Part shown: positions 1 to 5,083 of the stretch, one piece after another
Numbering within the stretch: position 1 is the first letter of the stretch
How the letters are laid out: each line of letters begins with the position of its first letter
Source of the DNA: Angelakisella sp.
GTDB lineage: Bacteria > Bacillota > Clostridia > Oscillospirales > Ruminococcaceae
DNA length: 5,509 bases
Assembly: GCA_022795575.1 (NCBI GenBank)
Contig: JAAWGY010000188.1
Span: forward strand, 1 to 5,509
Direction: 5' to 3'
Program-made: the position numbers and the translations under genes
The notes under the pieces: generated by a model
Seen by the model: only the letters and a program-made list of their open reading frames with translations
Told to the model about the DNA's origin: nothing
Databases searched by the model: none

Positions 1-27
1 CCGCCAATTGCATCGGCGGGCTGTTTT
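1..27 (+). terminator. Probable rho-independent terminator of a gene to the left, cut by the window edge
   Basis: Arms CCGCC (1-5) and GGCGG (15-19) enclose a 9-nt loop and are followed by CTGTTTT (21-27). The stem may continue left of the window. The TGTTTTGGGGAGA sequence after the stem also occurs in the repeat copies near 4111 and 5127, so this terminator is part of, or was captured by, repeat copy A. No coding sequence of the upstream gene is visible. Confidence 0.45.
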
Positions 28-178
28 GGGGAGAAAGGCCCTACCCCTAACCCCGGCCGCGGTTTGCGCTTCCCCGCCAGCAGGCTACATAACCGCCATA
101 GCCCCCCATCCTCACCAAAACGCAGCTGTTTAGAACCGCGGCCTGGGGGCCTGCCGAAATGCTCCTTGGTACAGGCAT
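18..178 (+). repeat. Composite intergenic repeat, copy A, modules 1 and 2
   Basis: This stretch aligns, with gaps, to the reverse complement of about 3950-4132. The best block is 46-73, identical over 28 bp to the reverse complement of 4064-4091. Further shared blocks are GGCTGTTTTGGGGAGA (18-33), CCATCCTCACCA (107-118), ACCGCGGCCTG (135-145) and TTGGTACA near 169-176. It codes for nothing convincing. The conservation of separate short blocks with variable DNA between them points to an old, mosaic repeat rather than a recent simple duplication. Confidence 0.75.
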
Positions 179-190
179 TGCCTAATTGCA

Positions 191-295
191 GCGTCCTGGG
201 GCATTTCGCCCGCTGCGGCGGGCGCCCAGGGCTCTGCCCTGGACCCGCAAGCCTTTGAAAAGGCTTGACCGAAACTTTTATCGCCCTGCGGGCCT
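191..295 (+). repeat. Composite intergenic repeat, copy A, module 3 (tandem hairpins)
   Basis: This 105-bp stretch matches the reverse complement of 3623-3727 with no gaps and about 8 mismatches by eye (about 92% identity). It contains four consecutive hairpins. The first is CGCCCGC/GCGGGCG at 207-224 with loop TGCG. The second is CCAGGGC/GCCCTGG at 226-242. The third is CAAGCCTTT/AAAGGCTTG at 248-267. The fourth is a short GCCC-TGC-GGGC at 283-293. A truncated third copy lies at 5307-5366. Such hairpin strings resemble REP/MITE-like intergenic repeats, but I do not recognise a named family. Confidence 0.85.
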
Positions 296-362
296 CTGGC
301 GGACAGGCCCTTCTCTACCCCCATTTCTACCCAAACTCCACCCCAAAACTTCCCCTCCCCCG

Positions 363-392
363 TTGCATGATAACGTCGGATTGTGCTATACT
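363..392 (+). promoter_or_regulatory. Putative sigma-A promoter of parA
   Basis: An extended -10 element TGCTATACT (384-392, hexamer TATACT at 387-392) lies 18 nt after a weak -35-like TTGCAT (363-368). Transcription would begin near 399, giving a leader of roughly 35 nt before the parA start. It is the only good promoter-like match immediately ahead of parA. The strong extended -10 could compensate for the poor -35. It is assigned by pattern only. Confidence 0.55.
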
Positions 393-416
393 GGAAGCAT
401 TCCAACAACCCGTTTC

Positions 417-424
417 AAGGAGGG
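417..424 (+). promoter_or_regulatory. Ribosome binding site that sets the parA start
   Basis: AAGGAGGG ends 8 nt before the ATG at 433 and is a near-perfect Shine-Dalgarno sequence. The reading frame stays open upstream to an ATG at 265. That longer start lies within repeat copy A, upstream of the promoter, and would add 56 residues before the conserved ParA N-terminus, so 433 is the real start. Confidence 0.9.
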
Positions 425-432
425 AAAACACC

Positions 433-1203
433 ATGGGTAAAATCATCTCCATCGCCAACCAAAAAGGTGGCGTCGGTAAAACCACCACCGCCGTAAACCT
501 CGCCGGCGCCCTCGGCGAGCTGGGCAAAAAGGTCCTCCTCTGCGACCTGGACCCCCAAGGCAACGCCACCAGTGGCCTCGGTATCAATAAGCGTGAAGTC
601 GCCCTCTCCTGCTATGACGTCCTGATCAACCGGGCAGAGGTCCAAAAAGCCGTCGTAAAAACCAACTTCAAAAACGTGTGGGTTCTCCCCAGCCACATCT
701 CCCTGGCCGGCGCCGAGCTGGAACTGGTAGAGCTGGATAACCGTACCATGGCCCTCCGCGGCGCCCTACTCCGGGAAAAGGAACACTACGACTATATCTT
801 AATAGATTGCCCCCCCTCCTTGGGCCTTATCACCGTCAATGCCCTGGCCGCCTCAGATACCATCCTCATCCCCCTTCAGTGCGAGTATTACGCCCTGGAA
901 GGCGTTAGCCAGCTGATCAATACCGTCCGTACCGTAAAGCGAATGTATAACGACCAGCTGGATATCGAAGGCGTCCTCCTAACCATGTTTGATAGCCGCC
1001 TGAACCTCACTGTCCAGGTGGTGGATGAGGTCAAAAAGCACTTCGCCGGTAAAATCTTCTCCACCGTCATCCCCCGTGCAGTGCGGATTTCGGAGGCCCC
1101 CAGCTTCGGCCAGCCTATCATGTACTACGACCGCGCCTCCAAAGGAGCCGAAGCCTATATCAACCTCGCCAAGGAGCTGGTCAAAAATAACCGTAAGCGC
1201 TAA
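433..1203 (+). CDS. parA: Chromosome-partitioning ATPase ParA (Soj)
   Basis: This 256-residue protein is a deviant Walker-type P-loop ATPase of the ParA/Soj/MinD superfamily. In the known mechanism, ATP-bound ParA dimers coat the nucleoid and ParB bound at parS stimulates hydrolysis, which helps separate newly replicated origins. Soj of Bacillus also influences DnaA. Visible motifs are the deviant Walker A KGGVGKTT at residues 11-18 with signature Lys11 and Lys16, Walker A' DLDPQGN at 38-44 with Asp40, and Walker B ILIDCPPSLG at 122-131 with Asp125. The length is normal for a chromosomal Soj and lacks the N-terminal HTH of plasmid type Ia ParA. The gene heads a likely parA-parB-serS operon, and parS lies just downstream. 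It is oddly C-rich on the coding strand (mostly C-ending codons), unlike G-rich parB and serS. The assignment is firm. Confidence 0.97.
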   Translation: MGKIISIANQKGGVGKTTTAVNLAGALGELGKKVLLCDLDPQGNATSGLGINKREVALSCYDVLINRAEVQKAVVKTNFKNVWVLPSHISLAGAELELVELDNRTMALRGALLREKEHYDYILIDCPPSLGLITVNALAASDTILIPLQCEYYALEGVSQLINTVRTVKRMYNDQLDIEGVLLTMFDSRLNLTVQVVDEVKKHFAGKIFSTVIPRAVRISEAPSFGQPIMYYDRASKGAEAYINLAKELVKNNRKR

Positions 1204-1280
1204 CAATAAAGGTACCCGGCCCCTTGCTCACCCCCCCGATGAGCCGGTTATGGCACAAATAAAAGTACCGCAACATAAGT

Positions 1281-1300
1281 ATTGTTCCACGTGGAACAAT
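1281..1300. promoter_or_regulatory. parS: parS centromere-like ParB binding site
   Basis: The 16-bp core TGTTCCACGTGGAACA (1283-1298) matches the Firmicutes parS consensus (TGTTNCACGTGAAACA type) apart from the change that makes it fully symmetric. The flanking AT pair on each side extends it to a perfect 20-bp palindrome, attgttccacgtggaacaat. It lies between parA and parB, 11 bp before the parB Shine-Dalgarno, so ParB spreading from here could also affect parB transcription (inference). The sequence match and its position between the two partner genes make the call strong. Confidence 0.95.
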
Positions 1301-1325
1301 AGGAAAGAAAAGGGAGGAACACGGA

Positions 1326-2201
1326 ATGGCAAAAAAAGGCGGACTGGGCAAAGGTCTGGACGCCCTTTTCCTGGACAACGACGCCCAGGTAGGGGAAGGC
1401 CTGATGAGTCTGCGTATCTCCACCATTGAACCCAACAAGGACCAGCCCCGGGACCGCTTCGACCAGGGGGCTCTCAGCGAGCTGGCCGATTCCATCCGGG
1501 AGCACGGGGTGTTACAGCCCATTGTAGTGCGCTCCACGGCGGGGGGCAGCTACCAGATCATTGCCGGGGAGCGGCGCTGGCGGGCCGCGCGGATGGCGGG
1601 GCTTTCCGAGATCCCGGCCATGGTGGTGGAGGCAGAGGACAGCAAGGTGATGGAGCTTGCCCTCATCGAAAACCTTCAGCGGGAGGATCTGACCATCATT
1701 GAGGAGGCTTTGGGATACCGGACGCTGATGGAGACCTACGGAATGACCCAGGAACAGGTAGCCCGCCGGATGGGAAAATCCCGGCCGGTGATTGCCAACG
1801 CTCTACGGATTCTGAACCTCTCCCCTGCTGCCTTAAAGCGGCTGGAGGACGGCGAGATCACCCCGGGACACGCTCGGGTACTGGCGGGGCTGGAGACCGA
1901 AGAGGAGATGGACGCCTTGGCGGCGGAGGCCGTCCGGGGGGGGCTGACGGTACGGCAGCTGGAAAAGCTGGCTGCACAGCGGAAGGCCGCGGCCAAAGCT
2001 CCTGCTCCGGCGCCGAAGCAGCCCCCGGAGGAAAGCGCCTGGGGGGACAGCGGTTTGCGGGAGATCGAGATCAGCCTGCGGGAGACGCTGCACCGCAAGG
2101 TTCGCATTCGGCGCTCCCCCCGCGGGGGGGTGCTGGAGCTGGAATTTTATTCCCACGAGGACCTGATGGAGCTGGCCGGGCGGTTAGCTGCCGAGGAATA
2201 A
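1326..2201 (+). CDS. parB: Chromosome-partitioning protein ParB (Spo0J), CTP-dependent DNA clamp
   Basis: This 291-residue protein is a member of the ParB/Spo0J/Noc family. It loads at parS, binds CTP, slides along DNA, recruits condensin and stimulates ParA. The N-terminus has the basic-plus-GLGKGLDALF segment (residues 3-15) typical of the ParA-stimulating tail. The CTP-binding N domain shows GVLQPIVVR (61-69) and GERRWRAAR (81-89). Box II is ENLQREDLT (115-123). The helix-turn-helix that reads parS spans about 141-165 (TQEQVARRMGKSRPVIANAL). An Ala/Lys/Pro-rich linker (about 217-236) leads to a C-terminal dimerisation and DNA-binding region (about 243-291). The ATG is preceded by GGGAGGA (1312-1318) with 7-nt spacing. 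The coding strand is strongly G-rich. Its neighbour parA and the parS site at 1281-1300 confirm the role. Noc is a paralogue, but direct linkage to parA and a parS-type rather than an NBS-type site favours ParB. Confidence 0.96.
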   Translation: MAKKGGLGKGLDALFLDNDAQVGEGLMSLRISTIEPNKDQPRDRFDQGALSELADSIREHGVLQPIVVRSTAGGSYQIIAGERRWRAARMAGLSEIPAMVVEAEDSKVMELALIENLQREDLTIIEEALGYRTLMETYGMTQEQVARRMGKSRPVIANALRILNLSPAALKRLEDGEITPGHARVLAGLETEEEMDALAAEAVRGGLTVRQLEKLAAQRKAAAKAPAPAPKQPPEESAWGDSGLREIEISLRETLHRKVRIRRSPRGGVLELEFYSHEDLMELAGRLAAEE

Positions 2202-2277
2202 GCGCCCCTTTCGGGGACAAATAAAACGATTCGGAAAGGACGGGGACAACCCGTACCATAAAAAGGAGAAGAAGACT

Positions 2278-3570
2278 ATGCTGGATATGAAATTTTTGCG
2301 CAACAACCCGGAGATTGTCAAGGAGAACATCCGTAAAAAATTCCAGGACCAAAAGCTTCCTTTGGTGGACGAGGTCATCGAGTTTGACCGGAAATTCCGG
2401 GCGGCAAAGACTCGGTGTGACGAGCTGCGCAACCAGCGCAACGTCATTTCCAAGCAGATTGGGGGGCTGATGGCCCAGGGCAAGAAAGAGGAGGCGGAGG
2501 CTGCCAAGGCACAGGTAAAGGCCATGGCGGACGAGATGGCCAAGCTGGAGGAGGACGAAAAGGTTTACGCCGAGGAGGTCAAGGCCCGGATGATGGTGAT
2601 TCCCAACATCATCGATCCTTCGGTTCCCATTGGCAAGGACGACAGCGAAAATGTAGAGCTGGAGCGGTTTGGCGAGCCGGTGGTTCCGGACTTCCCGGTG
2701 CCCTACCACGTGGACATCATGGAAAGCCTGGACGGCATCGACCTGGATTCCGCACGGCGGACCTCCGGCAACGGGTTTTACTACCTCAAGGGTGATGTAG
2801 CCCGGCTGCACTCCTCCATCCTTTCCTATGCTCGGGACTTTATGATTGGCCGGGGGTTCACTTACTACATTCCGCCCTTTATGATCCGCAGCGACGTGGT
2901 CAAGGGGGTGATGAGCTTTGCCGAGATGGAGAATATGATGTACAAGATTGAGGGAGAGGATCTTTACCTCATTGGGACATCGGAGCATTCCATGATTGGC
3001 AAGTTTATTGACACCATCAACGACGAGGCCAGCCTGCCCCAGACGCTGACCAGCTACTCCCCCTGTTTCCGCAAGGAGGTTGGGGCACATGGCATTGAGG
3101 AGCGGGGGGTTTACCGCATTCATCAGTTTGAGAAGCAGGAGATGATTGTTGTCTGCAAGCCGGAGGACAGCATGGCTTGGTACGAGAAGCTTTGGCAGAA
3201 CACAGTGGATTTTTTCCGGACGCTGGATATTCCGGTGCGGACGCTGGAGTGCTGCTCCGGGGATTTGGCGGACCTGAAGGTGAAGTCCTGCGATGTGGAG
3301 GCTTGGAGCCCCCGGCAGCAGAAGTACTTTGAGGTAGGGTCCTGCTCCAACCTTGGGGATGCACAGGCCCGGCGACTGGGGATCCGGGTACGGCGGGAGG
3401 GGAGCAAGGAGCTGTACTTTGCCCATACGCTGAATAATACGGTGGTGGCACCGCCTCGTATGCTGATTGCTTTCTTGGAGAATAACTTGCAGGCGGATGG
3501 TAGTATCCGTATTCCGGAGGCATTGCGGGCTTATATGGGTGGCCAGGAGAAAATGACGCCCAAGGGTTGA
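2278..3570 (+). CDS. serS: Seryl-tRNA synthetase (class II)
   Basis: This 430-residue protein attaches serine to tRNA-Ser (and to tRNA-Sec where present) in the cytoplasm, and its length is normal for bacterial SerRS. The start MLDMKFLRNNPE is typical of the family, and AAGGAG (2263-2268) lies 9 nt before it. Residues about 28-105 form the charged antiparallel coiled-coil arm that grips the long variable arm of tRNA-Ser. The catalytic core shows the TSE serine loop at 234-236, motif 2 FRKE at 264-267 and IHQFEKQE at 281-288, and motif 3 at about 384-401 with Arg394. Motif 3 reads TLNNTVVAPPR where the Escherichia coli enzyme has TLNGSGLAVGR, and the serine loop reads GTSEHSM rather than PTAEVPL, so this is a divergent subtype with all key residues kept. 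The gap after parB is 76 bp with no good terminator and no room for a T-box leader, so serS is probably cotranscribed with parAB. The parAB-serS neighbourhood occurs in other Clostridia. Confidence 0.96.
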   Translation: MLDMKFLRNNPEIVKENIRKKFQDQKLPLVDEVIEFDRKFRAAKTRCDELRNQRNVISKQIGGLMAQGKKEEAEAAKAQVKAMADEMAKLEEDEKVYAEEVKARMMVIPNIIDPSVPIGKDDSENVELERFGEPVVPDFPVPYHVDIMESLDGIDLDSARRTSGNGFYYLKGDVARLHSSILSYARDFMIGRGFTYYIPPFMIRSDVVKGVMSFAEMENMMYKIEGEDLYLIGTSEHSMIGKFIDTINDEASLPQTLTSYSPCFRKEVGAHGIEERGVYRIHQFEKQEMIVVCKPEDSMAWYEKLWQNTVDFFRTLDIPVRTLECCSGDLADLKVKSCDVEAWSPRQQKYFEVGSCSNLGDAQARRLGIRVRREGSKELYFAHTLNNTVVAPPRMLIAFLENNLQADGSIRIPEALRAYMGGQEKMTPKG

Positions 3571-3622
3571 TGTAAACTGCCCCGTGCGCGCCCCAAAAAC
3601 TACGTAGAGCCTGCCAATAAAA

Positions 3623-3727
3623 AGGCCCGCAGGGCGCTAAAAGTTTCGGTCAAGCCTTTTCAAAGGCTTGCAGGTCCAGGGCAGCGCCCTGGTCGCTCCC
3701 CGCAGGGAGCGAAATGCCCCAGGACGC
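3623..3727 (-). repeat. Composite intergenic repeat, copy B, module 3 (inverted relative to copy A)
   Basis: This is the reverse complement of 191-295, with equal length (105 bp) and about 8 mismatches. Hairpins lie at 3651-3670 (CAAGCCTTT/AAAGGCTTG), 3676-3692 (CCAGGGC/GCCCTGG) and 3694-3711 (CGCTCCC/GGGAGCG), plus a short GCCC-GCA-GGGC at 3625-3635. Four of the eight differences from copy A fall in the 18-nt outer hairpin and keep every base pair. It begins 53 bp after the serS stop. The hairpin at 3651 has no T-run after it on the + strand, so serS termination here is not shown. Confidence 0.85.
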
Positions 3728-3787
3728 TACAAGGTGCCGGGGTGCACGAGGCCTGACGTTTACCGATAGGCGCACTGCTGGGGAACG

Positions 3788-3923
3788 GCCCCTGCGGGGG
3801 GAACCCCTCCGTCGCCTGCGGGCATCCCTTCGGGAACGTGCCCTACGGGCAACCTCCCCTTTCAAGGGAGGCCGGCCTAAGAGCCGCCTTCGGCGGTTGG
3901 CCGCAGGGGCTGCTTCGCAGCCC
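3788..3923. repeat. Cluster of short perfect hairpins inside repeat copy B
   Basis: At least six small hairpins follow one another. They are CCCC-TGC-GGGG (3789-3799), TCCC-TTC-GGGA (3825-3835), TGCCC-TAC-GGGCA (3839-3851), CCTCCC/GGGAGG with a 7-nt loop (3853-3871), CCGCC-TTC-GGCGG (3884-3896) and GGGCTGC-TTC-GCAGCCC (3907-3923). The last has 7-bp arms and a three-base loop. The cluster has no counterpart in copy A, where only about a dozen bases separate the same flanking modules, so about 220 bp appear inserted or expanded here. The two open frames running through this DNA look like chance frames in GC-rich sequence. No function is recognised. Confidence 0.75.
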
Positions 3924-3949
3924 TTTGGAGGAACGATTTGCGGCTGGGT

Positions 3950-4158
3950 TTGTACCAAAGAAGATGGGCCCTGCCGTCCTATCAGGCCGTCAGGCCGCGG
4001 TCCAAAAACAGCGGCGTAGTGGTGAGGATGGGGCCAATGGCGGTTTTCCCGCCCGACTAACCAGGAAGCGCAAACCGCGGCCGGGGTTAGGAGTAGCCGC
4101 TATCTCCCCAAAACAGCCCGCTGCGCGCCGCAGGCGCTGTAAGCGGGCGCATTTTGGG
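3950..4158 (-). repeat. Composite intergenic repeat, copy B, modules 1 and 2
   Basis: Reading on the minus strand, this stretch matches copy A at 18-178. It shares the 28-bp identical block 4064-4091, the CCATCCTCACC block (complement at 4022-4032) and the GCGGCCTGACGGCCTGA block (complement near 3982-3998). Its outer end, 4098-4158, is identical over 61 bp to the reverse complement of 5084-5144 in copy C. Together with 3623-3727 and the hairpin cluster between them, it fills nearly all of the 3571-4160 gap. No gene is supported here. Confidence 0.8.
4110..4155. terminator. Bidirectional terminator-like hairpin in repeat copy B
   Basis: Arms GCCCGCT (4116-4122) and AGCGGGC (4142-4148) enclose an inner GCGCC/GGCGC hairpin. 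On the minus strand the stem is followed by TGTTTT, and on the plus strand by GCATTTT (4149-4155). The same hairpin occurs in inverted orientation at 5094-5126. It could end transcripts from serS on the left and stop antisense transcription from the right. The T-runs are short, so strength is uncertain. Confidence 0.5.
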
Positions 4159-4159
4159 A

Positions 4160-4393
4160 CCACCAGCCTAAAACCTCGCCGTCCCCACCCAAGCCTCATC
4201 CCTACCGGCCCCGGTAAGCCGTCCCACGTTCAGCGGCCCCCAGGGCCGGTTATCTTTTCCAAAGCATACGGCACCACAAATCTTTCCACAAAGGAAAAAC
4301 CCGTGGTGGAAAAAGCATCCCTTTTCCCCTTCGTGTTGATGCACCTAACGCTGGCAATTTCACAAATCACCGTTTGATACCAAATCGAAATAC
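4160..4393. other. Intergenic leader of the SUKH-3 gene; no gene seen
   Basis: Composition shifts from GC-rich DNA (to about 4254) to AT-richer DNA resembling the following gene. Two overlapping small inverted repeats are visible: TTTCC/GGAAA near 4283-4297 and TTTCCAC/GTGGAAA near 4283-4312. I could not identify a convincing -35/-10 pair. TTGATG at 4336-4341 has no good partner at the proper spacing. No toxin remnant or other recognisable protein is encoded on either strand. Confidence 0.5.
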
Positions 4394-4400
4394 AAGGTGG
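4394..4400 (+). promoter_or_regulatory. Ribosome binding site that sets the SUKH-3 gene start
   Basis: AAGGTGG lies 5 nt before the ATG at 4406. The longest open frame begins with a GTG at 4397, which overlaps this Shine-Dalgarno and has no purine-rich site of its own upstream. The ATG at 4406 is therefore preferred, which removes three residues from the longest reading. Confidence 0.7.
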
Positions 4401-4405
4401 GCTAT

Positions 4406-4978
4406 ATGAACATCTCTTTGATAGATGAATATGTGTATTTCGTGTTGACAGATAACGGCTGGACGGAAAAAAGGGATTTCCCTTTGGCGGATCGTTGGAT
4501 AGAGAGAATCGAACAAAAAAGCGGTATTCAATGTTCCAAGTACGCAAAGGAAATCTTACACCTGTTCGGCGGCATAAAGCTTCTGGAATTTTCGCCAAAA
4601 TGCGGACAGTATTTTTTAGAAAAATGCGGTGGTGATATCGACCATTTAGAGGAAAGGTATTTGCGCCCCCTGGAGCGGCTGAATCGATTGAGCGAAAAGA
4701 AATCTGTTGATACCTATAACGGAGCAACCTTTTCCTTTGATGCCTGGGCCGCTTTTTTAGACCTTGAAATTGTTGTTGATTTGAAAAAGGCAGAGCAGAT
4801 TGTTGGTGAAAAACTATTTCCCATAGGAACCGTTGAGCCAGACGGAATAACCTGTGCCGCCGAAAGCGGAAACATTTACACGCTGTTTGATGACAGTATT
4901 TTCTTATCGGGTGATTGCATCGAAGATTACCTGAATGTATTGTTCATTCATGGGCGAAAACCAAAACAGCTGATGTAA
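4406..4978 (+). CDS. Probable SUKH-3 family immunity protein
   Basis: This 190-residue protein appears cytoplasmic, with no signal peptide or membrane segment. Several spaced motifs fit the SUKH-3 family: LTDNGW near the start (14-19) followed by Arg23, a central EILHLFGGIKLL (49-60), and a C-terminal run with KLFPIG (136-141), ESGNIY (153-158) and a final YLNVLFIHG (175-183). SUKH proteins are known mainly as antidotes to nuclease and other toxins of contact-dependent or polymorphic toxin systems. This one is somewhat longer than many members, mainly in the middle (about 62-105). Two 60-base lines counted by hand have 37% and 42% G+C against roughly 63-73% in parB, so recent transfer is likely. 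No partner toxin is present within the window, and the gene stands alone between inverted repeat copies B and C. The family is recognised from motif pattern only. Confidence 0.7.
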   Translation: MNISLIDEYVYFVLTDNGWTEKRDFPLADRWIERIEQKSGIQCSKYAKEILHLFGGIKLLEFSPKCGQYFLEKCGGDIDHLEERYLRPLERLNRLSEKKSVDTYNGATFSFDAWAAFLDLEIVVDLKKAEQIVGEKLFPIGTVEPDGITCAAESGNIYTLFDDSIFLSGDCIEDYLNVLFIHGRKPKQLM

Positions 4979-5083
4979 AAAATAGCGATTCTCAATGATA
5001 GATGCACATTCCCGCTGTTTTCAGGCAAGCCAAGTGTCCTTGGTCAAACCGGAGCGTAACAGAGAAGTCTTTAGGCCCGTCTG

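Noticed and set aside
265..432. N-terminal extension of ParA from the ATG at 265
   Set aside because: It runs through repeat DNA and upstream of the promoter, has no Shine-Dalgarno, and adds residues absent from ParA/Soj proteins. The ATG at 433 has a strong site and the canonical MGKIISIANQKGG start.
1216..1247. Hairpin after the parA stop (CCGGC/GCCGG and GCTCA/TGAGC)
   Set aside because: The possible stems are 5 bp, compete with each other and have no T-run; they are not enough for a terminator or attenuator call.
2202..2277. Terminator or T-box leader between parB and serS
   Set aside because: The only hairpin is CCCC-TTTC-GGGG (2205-2216) with no T-run, and 76 bp is far too short for a T-box with antiterminator.
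2701..2716. Possible second parS around CACGTG at 2707-2712 inside serS
   Set aside because: Only the central hexamer and a few outer bases match the 16-bp core (about 10 of 16); the arms TGTTC/GAACA are not present.
4281..4290. DnaA-box-like TTTCCACA near 4283
   Set aside because: About 7 of 9 positions match TTATCCACA, it is a single occurrence, and there is no box cluster or adjacent unwinding region, so an origin here is unsupported.
3714..4377. Two overlapping open frames (3714-4019 and 3838-4377) between serS and the SUKH-3 gene
   Set aside because: They traverse hairpins and repeat modules that recur elsewhere in other frames, are Arg/Pro/Gly-rich as expected of GC-rich noncoding DNA, and lack ribosome binding sites and recognisable motifs.
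4397..4405. GTG start of the SUKH-3 gene at 4397
   Set aside because: The GTG lies inside the AAGGTGG Shine-Dalgarno that serves the ATG at 4406 and has no site of its own.
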